Shown here in pieces: positions 16,402-24,794 of a DNA stretch of 64,000 nucleotides. The position numbers were made by a program, and so were the translations under genes. The stretch comes from JAPPKS01 sp963667895 (GTDB lineage: Bacteria; Poribacteria; WGA-4E; PCPOR2b). The notes under the pieces were generated by a model. It worked only from the letters and a program-made list of their open reading frames with translations. It was not told the origin of the DNA and made no database searches. How positions within the stretch are numbered: position 1 is the stretch's first letter; the number at the start of each line of letters is the position of its first letter. The DNA is taken from positions 1,178,001 through 1,242,000 of the forward strand of contig OZ245030.1 in assembly GCA_965223985.1 (NCBI GenBank), given 5' to 3'.

Positions 16402-16846
16402 AATAGAAGCAACTACAGAGAATAAAGCTAGGGATATAGGATTGCGCGAACCGCAGCCCGACAATCACACGGCATGGAGCCGAATTTTGTCCCTAGCATC
16501 AACGTTCATTATAACAGACGTCAAGTAAAATATCAATGTGTAGCTTGGGGTGAACAGCACCCACGAAACCTACCAAGCATTCCGCTTGAATTTTGGTGGT
16601 CGTTTCTAACCGGAATCTCGTATATCTAGTAAAACACAGCCCACTACACCGATGCCTTCTGAGGGTTAGTTCAGTTCTTGTCAGCGTACACGACAGCAGA
16701 ATTAATATCTTGAATAATATATACTTAATATCTGTTAAGTAATAAAGAGGGTGATTACCCTAAAGATATCCTCCGAGAAATTTGACGACTACAGCATCTG
16801 TCCCAATTCCGCGATTCATGCTAACAATTCTCTCGGTTCAATCCTT
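16402..16846. other. Intergenic region between convergent genes with a small palindrome
   Basis: The region holds no convincing gene. It contains a perfect inverted repeat TACTTAA-TATCTG-TTAAGTA at 16722-16741 in AT-rich DNA. As it lies between convergent genes it is more likely a transcription end or repeat remnant than an operator. Confidence 0.4.
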
Positions 16847-17779
16847 TCACTCAGGGTTTTCTCCGTCGCCATCCGCCGGAGCAGGCAGCGCATTCGCTCC
16901 ATTGCTGCCCCTCTTTTTCTCAGGCGGCTTCAGCGCAAGTGCCATCCGCTCAAGAATCCCGACAAGTTCCTCTGCCTCACCGCCAATCACCTTTTGATCA
17001 GGCGCTCTCATCGCAAGTGTCAACCGCTCCAATACCGCAACAAGTTGAGGCGGAGACAGTTTCTCCGTCACCGGCGCTTCTTCCGCAGACAGCTTGTGAA
17101 GACTTTCCAACGTTTGCGTTAACGATTTCGTCAGCGTTTGAAAATCTTTCGGTTCATGCGTTTTCTTGTCCAATTCGCGCTCAATTCGCTCAGCATGTTT
17201 GGCTAAAAGCGCAATCTGTTCGACTCTGGACGTGAACGGTATGTCGCTCACCACCTGTTTATGCGCCGCCCGTGCTTCGCGCCACACTGCACCGTACTTC
17301 TTTTCAGGCCACCGCGCCGTCCCCGGCTTCAGATACGCCAGCCGCGGAATCAGAGCATCTCGAAGTCCTTGCCCACCCATCGCATCCTCATGCGCCAATC
17401 GGTTTATAGTCTCGTCTTCGTACATCAATTCCCAAACCGTCGCAGACGTAGAAAGTCCCCGCGCATGAGCACGGACAACAAACTCACGGTGTGTATCTGA
17501 GATAAAGGACGAAACGTGCCAACTCAATTCATTTCGGATTAACTCGCTTATCTTCTTTAAATGATAGGAGTGCGTCTCACCTAAATCGCCGTCTTCGAGG
17601 GCACCGTATGTCTCTACTGCATACCGCTGCACGCGCGCAACAACCGCATCGGCAAGTTCATACCCGCTAGTCGATCCAAACAACGCTTTTATATCCGACC
17701 TCAATTCGGCGATCCCTTTCTTTGCGACATCCCCAATCAGTGCCGCCTTAATCGAGGTCTTCGGCTTTGCCGTTGCCAT
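16847..17779 (-). CDS. Unknown protein with tandem C-terminal repeat
   Basis: This is a 310-residue, mostly helical protein with no recognised family. It has a lysine-rich N-terminus (MATAKPKTSIKAALIGDVAKKG) and no signal peptide or membrane segment. Near the C-terminus an imperfect repeat is visible: LVAVLERLTLAMRAPDQK (about 232-249), then LVGILERMALALKPPEKK (about 273-290), 41 residues apart. It ends in a disordered Pro/Gly/Asp-rich tail. Good binding site GGAGGAATGTA precedes ATG at 17779. It faces the end of the defence block convergently, so it is a separate unit. A DNA-binding or phage-related role is possible but unsupported. Confidence 0.6.
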   Translation of the reverse strand: MATAKPKTSIKAALIGDVAKKGIAELRSDIKALFGSTSGYELADAVVARVQRYAVETYGALEDGDLGETHSYHLKKISELIRNELSWHVSSFISDTHREFVVRAHARGLSTSATVWELMYEDETINRLAHEDAMGGQGLRDALIPRLAYLKPGTARWPEKKYGAVWREARAAHKQVVSDIPFTSRVEQIALLAKHAERIERELDKKTHEPKDFQTLTKSLTQTLESLHKLSAEEAPVTEKLSPPQLVAVLERLTLAMRAPDQKVIGGEAEELVGILERMALALKPPEKKRGSNGANALPAPADGDGENPE

Positions 17780-18345
17780 TACATTCCTCCATTTCTGAAA
17801 AAAAAGCTAAACTTTCATAGTAAACTTCCGTGCCACTCCGGTTCGAATTGCGCGAAGATCAGTGCTGGACTGATTTTGCGCTCTTTTGTCCTAAATCAAA
17901 TCCTCACGTTTTTTCGGAAAACTATGAAAACTATGAAATTTTCACAGAGTCTTTCGTTAAATTTAACATAACTGCTTGCGCTTGCGCAACCTATTTCTCG
18001 GGTGCATCCCGATTAAAGGGAATAACACGATATCCTAGATCCATCCTCTGAAACGGCTCACAAGAATACAAGGCGTGTAGTCGTAAGTTTGGAGCATACC
18101 CCCAATCGTCTAACCCTTCCCCGTATGGGCGAAATCAGATGTAGTCGCAGCCGCGTTTGTAGGTTGACACGATTTTCGAGATGATTTACAATAACGCTTA
18201 CCTCCAGAGAAATCGAGTATTAGTGGTATGCCAAGGCTAAAGAACACGCTCTCAATCTCAACTAATACAAACTGGACGGTGAGCGCGATGCCTTTGCAAA
18301 CTATACCGATTTTGATTTTAGAGATTTTGAATATGGAGTGATTCG
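17780..18345. other. Intergenic region upstream of the acyltransferase gene
   Basis: No credible gene is seen in these 566 bases. An open frame at 17830-18051 lacks a binding site and family features. The region contains the promoter at 18164-18192. Confidence 0.45.
18164..18192 (+). promoter_or_regulatory. Near-consensus sigma-70 promoter
   Basis: A perfect TTGACA (18164-18169) is followed after exactly 17 bases by TACAAT (18187-18192, 5/6). It would give a ~147-base leader for the acyltransferase gene at 18346. Confidence 0.65.
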
Positions 18346-19572
18346 ATGCTAGATTTCAAACCGCCTAAAGAGAATAGGGTCGTGATCGGAACCGTCAAGT
18401 TAATGTTGCCGCTGCTCATGCGGCTTTCTCAGAGGGTTCAACATGTCGAGATTGACCGCGAATCCCTTGATCACCTCAAATCAACTGACGGATTCCCAAC
18501 TATTCTGGTGCCGAACCACCCGAGCCGAGCTGACCCGCACGTGATGTTTGTGGTCTCAAATCGTTGTGGCAAGGGATTCCGATTCATGTGCGCACGAGAA
18601 ACCTTTGACCGCAAGCTAGCGGGGTTGAAATGCAGAGGATTTTTCATGACCCGGCTCGGTTCCTATTCCGTCGTGCGCGGCGCCGTAGACCGCGACTCGT
18701 TTCGAATGACACGAGAAACGTTGAGCGAAGGGAAGCGGAAATTAGTTGTCTTCGGCGAAGGGGAAATCTCGCATCAGAACGAGACCATCATGCCGTTCGA
18801 AAGCGGGGTTGCTCAGTTCGGATTCTGGGCGCTCCACGACATGGAAAAGGCGGATAACCTAAAACCGCTCTACCTTTTACCAATCGGGCTAAAATATAGC
18901 TACAAAAAAGATATGTGGCGAGAAATTGAAGGGGCGCTTACGAATCTGGAACTCAGCGTTTTGCCGGAAGGCGCTAATCGCCCAACAGATCTGTACGATC
19001 GCGTAAAACATCTGGGTGGTGCACTGCTGACGACGTTGGCGAAAGAATATCACCTACCTCTGAGCGAGGAGAGTTCACTTAACGAACGAATAGAGCTCAT
19101 GAGAGAACACATTCTGTCGCAGATGGAGAACTTTATGGAACTTGTTGCCCAACCGGACTCGCATCCGCTCAGACGGGTTCGTGCCATTCAGAACCGAATA
19201 GATGAGGAGATTTATCGAGATGTGGATGAAATGACCGAATATGAAAGAGGCGTTCACGCGCAGCGGGTTGACAAGTTTCGACAGTTTTACACGGACCTGC
19301 GCCGCATTGTGAACTCGATTGCAATCTACGAGGGATACATCGGCGAAAACCCGTCTCAAGAGCGATTTCTGGAAGTCATCACACGCCTGGAAGTGGAGGT
19401 CTTCGGTCGCTCGAAAGTCAAAGGTCCGCTGGATGCTTTCGTTCGGATTGGTGCACCTAAAAATCTGCTGGCTTCCTACGAAGCCTACAAGAAGGAAAAG
19501 AGACAGACTACCCAGCAAGTGACCTTGGAGTTAGAAACAGAAGTTCAAAATATCATTGCGGGCATGTCGTAG
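18346..19572 (+). CDS. 1-acylglycerol-phosphate acyltransferase family (PlsC-like)
   Basis: This is a phospholipid/glycerol acyltransferase-like protein of 408 residues. Motif I is NHPSRAD, with the catalytic H-x4-D, and motif III is FGEGEIS followed by IMPFESGVAQF. The N-terminal ~230 residues form the acyltransferase domain. The remaining ~170 residues are helical (RRVRAIQNRIDEEIYRDVDE) and not recognised. It probably transfers an acyl chain to a lysophospholipid or related acceptor at the inner membrane, although no clear transmembrane helix is visible. GGAG sits 9 bases before the ATG. The substrate cannot be specified. Confidence 0.8.
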   Translation: MLDFKPPKENRVVIGTVKLMLPLLMRLSQRVQHVEIDRESLDHLKSTDGFPTILVPNHPSRADPHVMFVVSNRCGKGFRFMCARETFDRKLAGLKCRGFFMTRLGSYSVVRGAVDRDSFRMTRETLSEGKRKLVVFGEGEISHQNETIMPFESGVAQFGFWALHDMEKADNLKPLYLLPIGLKYSYKKDMWREIEGALTNLELSVLPEGANRPTDLYDRVKHLGGALLTTLAKEYHLPLSEESSLNERIELMREHILSQMENFMELVAQPDSHPLRRVRAIQNRIDEEIYRDVDEMTEYERGVHAQRVDKFRQFYTDLRRIVNSIAIYEGYIGENPSQERFLEVITRLEVEVFGRSKVKGPLDAFVRIGAPKNLLASYEAYKKEKRQTTQQVTLELETEVQNIIAGMS

Positions 19573-19674
19573 TTGCATCCGTTGAGATAACACAAACTGA
19601 CACCGATTCCAGAGTAGCTTGGCGTAGAGGCAACAAGACCCCGCCTTAAAAGCGACCACAGCCGCGAAAAGACT

Positions 19675-19887
19675 TAAGAACTTGTGCAAACCGATGTTGT
19701 TTCCAGCCGGATCCGCAAACACAGCGATGTGCCCCATACCGCCCGGTACCGGCGTGGGTGGAACGATGGTCTTAGCTCCGAGACGTTCCGCCTCGTCCAG
19801 ATACGCTTGGGGATCTTCAACCTGGATGTAGATAGCGACGTGGTCTGGAGAATGCCGACAAGGATCCTCGCGCAGCACTTCACTCAT
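19675..19887 (-). pseudogene. VOC/glyoxalase family remnant
   Basis: In-frame residues DHVAIYIQVEDPQAYLDEAERLGAKTIVPPTPVPG, read as two adjacent blocks, and FADPAGNNIGLHK match the C-terminal half of single-domain VOC proteins. The N-terminal half (the first beta-alpha-beta-beta-beta unit and its metal ligand) is missing: upstream, the frame runs into sequence overlapping the neighbouring gene's end. After GLHK the frame continues with unrelated residues to 19531. It therefore looks like a decayed fragment, not a working dioxygenase or glyoxalase. Confidence 0.6.
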
Positions 19888-19940
19888 TCTGGGAATTGGC
19901 TTGATGATGTTTTGGCTTCGCAGGTCAAAATTCCAGTTCG

Positions 19941-20420
19941 TTACACCGAGTCTTCTTCCTGATGATACTCTCTCAACACCTCGACACGTCGTTCCGCAGC
20001 AATCCCTAGATGATGCATCTGATATTGACTTGATAACGCTGTAAATACTTCAATTGCTATGTCAATCTTTCCAATTTTGACATAGGATTCCGCCTGCCAA
20101 TACATCGATCGCACAATCACACTACTCGGTTCTTCTGGTTGCTGCTCCTCATCCTCGTCAGCCTGTACCGGCGAATCTTCGGTGGCTGCCGTTTCATGTT
20201 CAATTGCAGCTTGAAAATCCTCAATTGCTTGTTCATAATCGTAATCGTCGTGATACGCCTTGAAAGCAAGATAAAAACTCTGGTTACTGTCACGAAGATA
20301 CATCAGCCGATCCTCTACAGCTTCTAAAGGACTGAGCACAAAGTCATCCGCTGATTCGTCCATTCCTACCTGAAATACCGCTGTTTCATCTACGTCTTGG
20401 TTGTCTAAGATTTCATCCAT
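19941..20420 (-). CDS. Acidic TPR-like protein
   Basis: This 159-residue, strongly acidic protein has helical repeats of TPR type: SFYLAFKAYHDDYDYEQAIEDFQAAIEHE (about 49-77), read as two blocks, and MYWQAESYVKIGKIDIAIEVF (about 107-127). It has an acidic linker (ADEDEEQQPEEPSS) between them. It has no signal peptide, so it is probably cytoplasmic and protein-binding. A strong binding site (AGAAGGAGAG) precedes the ATG at 20420. It lies 399 bases downstream of the DUF2170 gene on the same strand, so cotranscription with the pspA pair is possible but unproven. Confidence 0.65.
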   Translation of the reverse strand: MDEILDNQDVDETAVFQVGMDESADDFVLSPLEAVEDRLMYLRDSNQSFYLAFKAYHDDYDYEQAIEDFQAAIEHETAATEDSPVQADEDEEQQPEEPSSVIVRSMYWQAESYVKIGKIDIAIEVFTALSSQYQMHHLGIAAERRVEVLREYHQEEDSV

Positions 20421-20819
20421 GCAACTCTCCTTCTGTTATAATTTACGGTTCACTGAAAAGAATTTAGAATATACATAATCACACGTCTGCCAAATGGAGA
20501 GGACTAGGTTCAAAAGGATTTGAACGGATAGGGTATCTGCACGGTCAGCGTTTGGAGAGGGCAGAGCATAAACAGGGAGGTAGGTATCAAGATGAGGTTC
20601 TGCGGATGCGCTCTGTCCCCCTTTCTTTCACCCGAGCTCCTTCCAATTTCTACCAGCTTTTCAAATGGCGTTCAGCGGTTTGGATGTCATGAGGTTTATC
20701 GCCGTACTTACACAACTCAAAGGTCGCCAACACCGATGAAACGCAACGACAAGTCCGTCCTGCATACCTTAGACTTGCGTCGAATGCAAATTTCGGCTTA
20801 CGGTAAAAACAGCACTCTC
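20421..20819. other. Intergenic region
   Basis: These 399 bases hold no supported gene. The open frame at 20592-20831 on the plus strand has no binding site or recognisable content. No clear promoter or terminator was identified. Confidence 0.4.
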
Positions 20820-21233
20820 TCAGGAACGTGACTTCAGATATGACGACAACAGATCGTGCGCCGTGATGACGTTTACTGCAAGTGAGTCCAGCGAAAGGAG
20901 AAGTTCATTCAAATCCAAGTTCTCCAATGCCAGACTGTCAACCAATACAATACGCTTGTCATCCGCATCCGTTGAATCAATCCCGAAACAGGTTGGAAGT
21001 ATTTCAGTATTTTGGTCAAGAATCCTTTCGTAAATCTCCGCAATATCTGTTGTATTGAGATCGTTCACGCTACATAGATTCACCAGAAATTCAATCTGCG
21101 ATTCATCGACAACGGCAAAGATATTCAATCCGTCCTCATCCCGAATGATGAGAATTGCACCGTCTTCCTCTGTGCTATATCCTTGCGCGTTCAGATAGGC
21201 TGTAATTTCCGCCTGTGTGTTTAGTTTTGACAT
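20820..21233 (-). CDS. DUF2170 (YjfI-like) protein
   Basis: The 137-residue acidic protein has the DUF2170 pattern: a short N-terminal domain with a beta hairpin (GAILIIRDEDGLNIFAVVDE), the segment ILPTCFGIDS and VLVDSLALENLDLNELL. In E. coli the homologue YjfI lies next to the PspA paralogue YjfJ. Here the gene is 68 bases downstream of a PspA-family gene on the same strand, the same pairing, which supports the call. Its molecular role is unknown, presumably tied to PspA-mediated membrane maintenance. AAGGAG lies 8 bases before the ATG. Confidence 0.75.
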   Translation of the reverse strand: MSKLNTQAEITAYLNAQGYSTEEDGAILIIRDEDGLNIFAVVDESQIEFLVNLCSVNDLNTTDIAEIYERILDQNTEILPTCFGIDSTDADDKRIVLVDSLALENLDLNELLLSLDSLAVNVITAHDLLSSYLKSRS

Positions 21234-21301
21234 TGTTCTACTCCTTCTACGCTGCGGGACAAGCAGAATTCGTACTCACTTTGCGTCCCAGCTTCCGATT
21301 C

Positions 21302-21988
21302 TTAACCACTACTGCCGGCGCCAGGGTTCATCTTCGCTTTCAGCGCCGACAGATCATCGTCAACGCTACCGTCCTTTTCAAGCGCCGCAAACTCATCTTC
21401 AAGTGTGTCATGCTCGAGTTCAGCCATCTCCTCTGCTGCATCTGCACGAGCTTCTATGTCCGCGACTTTGGCTTCCATCCGATCAAAGCTCGCAAAAGCG
21501 CTATTATCCTTCATACCCGCCATGGTCTCGTGAATCGCTTTTTGTGCCTTGGCTCGCTTCTGTCGAGAGATGAGCAAGTCCTTTTTGCGTCTTGCCTCCT
21601 CGATTTTTCGTTCAAGCGCTCGGAGATTCTCTTTTAGCATCTCGACAGCCGATTTCTGCTTTTCCCACTGTACCTTGTATCCACTAGCCATACTTGCACG
21701 TTCGTTACGGCGTGAGATTGCTTGTCTTGCTAGATCTTCATTGTCCTTCTGCAAAGCCAAGGTCGCTTTCTGTTCCCACTGGTCTGCTTGTTCCTCTTCT
21801 TGCTGATAATGTTTTTGAAGTTGCTTCTCATTAGCAATCGCAGCAGCGACCTGTTGTTTCACTTTCACCAATTGCTCTTGCATCTCCGTTGTAATCTGAT
21901 TTAGCAATTTTTCCGGATCTTCTGCTTTGTCCAATGCAGCATTTACATTGGATTTGAAGATGGTTGAAACGCGATCTAAAAAACCCAT
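21302..21988 (-). CDS. pspA: PspA/IM30 family membrane-stress protein
   Basis: PspA proteins are ESCRT-III-like coiled coils that bind and stabilise the inner membrane under stress. This 228-residue protein begins MGFLDRVSTIFKSNVNAALD, the amphipathic membrane-binding helix 0 and start of helix 1, then is almost wholly coiled coil (about 25-190) with a flexible glycine-rich end. Binding site AAAGGAGAT precedes the ATG. The DUF2170 partner downstream makes this the YjfJ-like subgroup rather than classical pspABC; no PspB, PspC or PspF is nearby. Confidence 0.9.
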   Translation of the reverse strand: MGFLDRVSTIFKSNVNAALDKAEDPEKLLNQITTEMQEQLVKVKQQVAAAIANEKQLQKHYQQEEEQADQWEQKATLALQKDNEDLARQAISRRNERASMASGYKVQWEKQKSAVEMLKENLRALERKIEEARRKKDLLISRQKRAKAQKAIHETMAGMKDNSAFASFDRMEAKVADIEARADAAEEMAELEHDTLEDEFAALEKDGSVDDDLSALKAKMNPGAGSSG

Positions 21989-22373
21989 TGTTTTATCTCC
22001 TTTCGCTGATAAGTTTAGCGGTATAAGCCCAGAGCCTACATATTATATCAAATCTCCGATGATGAAGAGTCCTGACCCTACCAAAAAAATCAATTTTCTC
22101 TTGAGTTTCTGCTTTTCACATGGTCCAGGACATCAGCCAACGGTATGTTCTCATTGGTACGGCACATCGTCAGAATTTTTCTAATTGACGGCAACCGCCA
22201 TGCACTATACAATACGTCGCAATAACCGATTTACGCATTACCTAATCACCGCGTGCCGCGTCATTCACAATCAAATTTCATGCAATAAATTCTAACTATC
22301 TTTGAATATATCAGACCGATTGTACTGATGTCAAGGTCTTTTGAATGAACTCATCTACAGTCGGCAATGGAAA
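21989..22373. other. Divergent intergenic region between pspA and tgt
   Basis: This AT-rich stretch should contain the promoters of both divergent genes. No high-quality -35/-10 pair was seen on either strand, and no other gene is supported. Confidence 0.35.
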
Positions 22374-23531
22374 ATGGCTGAAAGCAAGTTCACAGTGATT
22401 CACGAAGATAGACACACGCGTGCAAGAATTGGAAAGCTACGGACTGCTCACGGCATTGTCAACACACCAATCTTCATGCCCGTTGGAACCCGTGGAACAG
22501 TCAAAACGTGCACCCCGCGTGATTTAGTCGATATAGGTGCAGAGATTATCCTGGCAAACACCTACCATCTTTACTTGCGTCCGGGACCCCGAATTGTCCA
22601 GCAGGCGGGCGGACTAAACAAATTCATGGCGTGGAAAAAGCCTGTCCTCACAGATAGTGGTGGATTTCAGGTATTTAGCTTGGGACCGCTGCGCACCATA
22701 ACGGAGGAGGGTGTTGAGTTTCAATCCGAAATTGATGGGTCCAAACATCTTATCAGCCCAGAACGTTCCGTTGAGATTCAAAACGCTTTAGGCGCAGACA
22801 TCATCATGGTCTTTGATGAATGTCCAGCCCACTCCAGCGATTATAGCTATCTAAAAAACTCAATGGAAATGACACTGCGGTGGGCGGAGCGCAGCAAAAA
22901 AGCCCATTGCAATCGAAATCAACTGCTGTTCGGCATTGTTCAGGGCGGAATGCAAAAAGAACTTCGGAAAACAAGTGTGGAAGGAACAACAGCAATCGGG
23001 TTCCCCGGCTATGCGATTGGTGGGATGAGCGTTGGAGAGGACAAAGATTTGATGTATGAAACATTAGCCTATACCGCCCCGATGCTGCCGCAAGATAAGC
23101 CTCGTTACTTAATGGGAGTCGGTACACCGAATGATTTAGTGTATGGCGTAAGCTGCGGCGTGGATATGTTCGACTGTGTGATGCCGACGCGCAATGCGCG
23201 AAACGGTTCTCTCTTTACGAGCCTTGGGGTGATTAAGATTCGCAATGCCCAATACAAGTCGGATCTTTCTCCACTTGATCCTAACTGTGTCTGTTATACT
23301 TGTCGACACTTTTCACGTGCTTATCTTCGTCATCTATTTGTGGAAAATGAAATCCTTGCCCATCGATTGCATACCCTGCACAATCTACATTTCTATCTGA
23401 GCTTGATGAGAGGCATACGTCGAGCGATTCATACAGGGACATTTGCATCGCTAATGGAAAATGTCGCGGAGTTAGTTCAGCTTGGACAGCCGCAACAGCA
23501 CAAAGGCAGTGAGAACGAGGGAGAAAAATAA
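22374..23531 (+). CDS. tgt: tRNA-guanine transglycosylase (queuine tRNA-ribosyltransferase)
   Basis: Tgt exchanges guanine-34 for preQ1 in tRNAs with GUN anticodons, a step of queuosine synthesis. The protein has TPIFMPVGTRGTVK, catalytic-site segments LTDSGGFQVFSLG and MVFDECPAH, the substrate loop YAIGGMSVGE, the nucleophile region GVDMFDCVMPTRNAR, and zinc ligands C-x-C-x2-C (CVCYTCRHF). Starting at ATG 22374 gives 385 residues, a usual length and good alignment with family N-termini; an in-frame TTG at 22341 is possible. No other queuosine genes are in the window. Confidence 0.95.
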   Translation: MAESKFTVIHEDRHTRARIGKLRTAHGIVNTPIFMPVGTRGTVKTCTPRDLVDIGAEIILANTYHLYLRPGPRIVQQAGGLNKFMAWKKPVLTDSGGFQVFSLGPLRTITEEGVEFQSEIDGSKHLISPERSVEIQNALGADIIMVFDECPAHSSDYSYLKNSMEMTLRWAERSKKAHCNRNQLLFGIVQGGMQKELRKTSVEGTTAIGFPGYAIGGMSVGEDKDLMYETLAYTAPMLPQDKPRYLMGVGTPNDLVYGVSCGVDMFDCVMPTRNARNGSLFTSLGVIKIRNAQYKSDLSPLDPNCVCYTCRHFSRAYLRHLFVENEILAHRLHTLHNLHFYLSLMRGIRRAIHTGTFASLMENVAELVQLGQPQQHKGSENEGEK

Positions 23532-23547
23532 CAAGATTATGATTCGC

Positions 23548-23571
23548 TCCTTCCAAAGTTCCCAGGAAGGA
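23548..23571 (+). terminator. Possible terminator after tgt
   Basis: A 7-pair stem TCCTTCC/GGAAGGA with a 10-base loop lies 17 bases after the tgt stop and is followed by only a short T run, so it is weak. Confidence 0.3.
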
Positions 23572-23826
23572 TTTAGCCTCGACGTCCGCGCCGATAGCTC
23601 TAGCAATTTTAACTTTCGGGACATCTTACCGCTTGCGCAGTAATGCGCGTATACCGACCCAATCTCTGGTGCGGAATGGTCAGCTTGAGTCACAACATTG
23701 CGGCAAGTGATTGAATTTTAGCCAAATTGCCTAACGAATCTATTCGAGCAAAAGTAAGGAGCCAAGGACTCTCTGTCAACAACCTCTGACAGGAACGATT
23801 ATAGGCAGAGCTTCCTTTGATTCTCT

Positions 23827-24624
23827 ATGAAATTAGGAGCAAATTCTGTTCTGTTCGGCGGACATGATTTGGAAGTCGCCTTTAAGTATACCGCACTAGC
23901 TGGCTACGACGGTATCGAGTTGTCCGCAATTAATGGTATGAGCGAACACCTCGTCCTCAATCGCTGGAGAGAACTTGCACCGAAAATCAAACACCTTTCT
24001 CAGGAATATGACCTTGAACTTCTAGCCATGGAGCAACCCTCGCAGGATTCGGTGGTAATGGAACAAGCCTTTCAGGCTGCCGTCGAAATCGGCATTCCCA
24101 TCGTCAACTGCGGTCCCGGAGGAAAATCGAACGACGAAGAAGCCTGGCCCAAGGTTATCAACGCACTGGGCGATTTGGCGCAGATGGCGGAGCGGTACGG
24201 CGTGATTCTCTGTGTGAAAGCGCACGTAGGATGCAGTATCTACAACACACCTACAACCCTCCGCGCCATGCAAGAGATTTCCTCCCCGTCGTTCGGGATT
24301 GATATGGACCCGTCTCACATTCACCGCGCAGGAGAGAACTCCGTTGAAGCTATCGTTGCGGTCATCTCCCGCGTTAAACATGTGCATATCCGGGATTGCA
24401 AGGGTCGAGACCAGGACCCAGGCAAGCCAGAGATGCAAGCAAACGGTCGAGGCGATATAGATTTGGTCGGCTACATTCGGGTATTACATGAAAACGGCTA
24501 CACTGGACCAATTAATTTGGAGATTATCGGCGCTAAGGAATACGACATTAAACGTTGCTGCGTTATCGCTGCTGAGTCGCGAGGGTATACGCAGGCTTGT
24601 CTGCAAGCCTGCGGTGCACGTTAG
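23827..24624 (+). CDS. Sugar phosphate isomerase/epimerase family (TIM barrel)
   Basis: The 265-residue protein fits the AP-endonuclease-2-like TIM barrel of xylose isomerase-type enzymes. Features are an opening strand MKLGANSVLFGG, YDGIELSAING, then FGIDMDPSHIHRAG and KHVHIRDCKGRD, which supply likely metal ligands (Asp/His), and INLEIIGAKEYD near the end with a ligand Glu. Such proteins isomerise or epimerise sugars and inositol derivatives; the substrate is unknown. A 3' hairpin, GCAGGCTTG-TCTG-CAAGCCTGC (24591-24612), lies at the end of the coding region and may help stop transcription. Confidence 0.8.
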   Translation: MKLGANSVLFGGHDLEVAFKYTALAGYDGIELSAINGMSEHLVLNRWRELAPKIKHLSQEYDLELLAMEQPSQDSVVMEQAFQAAVEIGIPIVNCGPGGKSNDEEAWPKVINALGDLAQMAERYGVILCVKAHVGCSIYNTPTTLRAMQEISSPSFGIDMDPSHIHRAGENSVEAIVAVISRVKHVHIRDCKGRDQDPGKPEMQANGRGDIDLVGYIRVLHENGYTGPINLEIIGAKEYDIKRCCVIAAESRGYTQACLQACGAR

Positions 24625-24794
24625 GCGCGACCGAAAACCGGTCAACCGATTCGGACATGTCCTCACGCTAGTCTGATGCGTGGTGGAATCCTTTCGCACA
24701 GTCAATCCGAGCTAAGGCTTCACGATCTCTCAGAAAACCGACTTCCAGCGCTTTAGACATCCGCGCCGATTTTATATCGCAATCGCTGCCGCGA

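Noticed and set aside
17830..18051. Possible 73-residue gene before the acyltransferase
   Set aside because: No binding site; composition looks random and it precedes a strong promoter.
19531..19887. A complete 118-residue VOC protein
   Set aside because: Only the stretch to GLHK matches the family; the N-terminal half is absent and the C-terminal extension is unrelated, so it was called a pseudogene.
20592..20831. Possible small gene on the plus strand
   Set aside because: No binding site, atypical composition, and overlap with the end of the DUF2170 gene.
23472..23693. Reverse-strand frame overlapping the tgt 3' end
   Set aside because: Overlaps a certain gene and has no support of its own.
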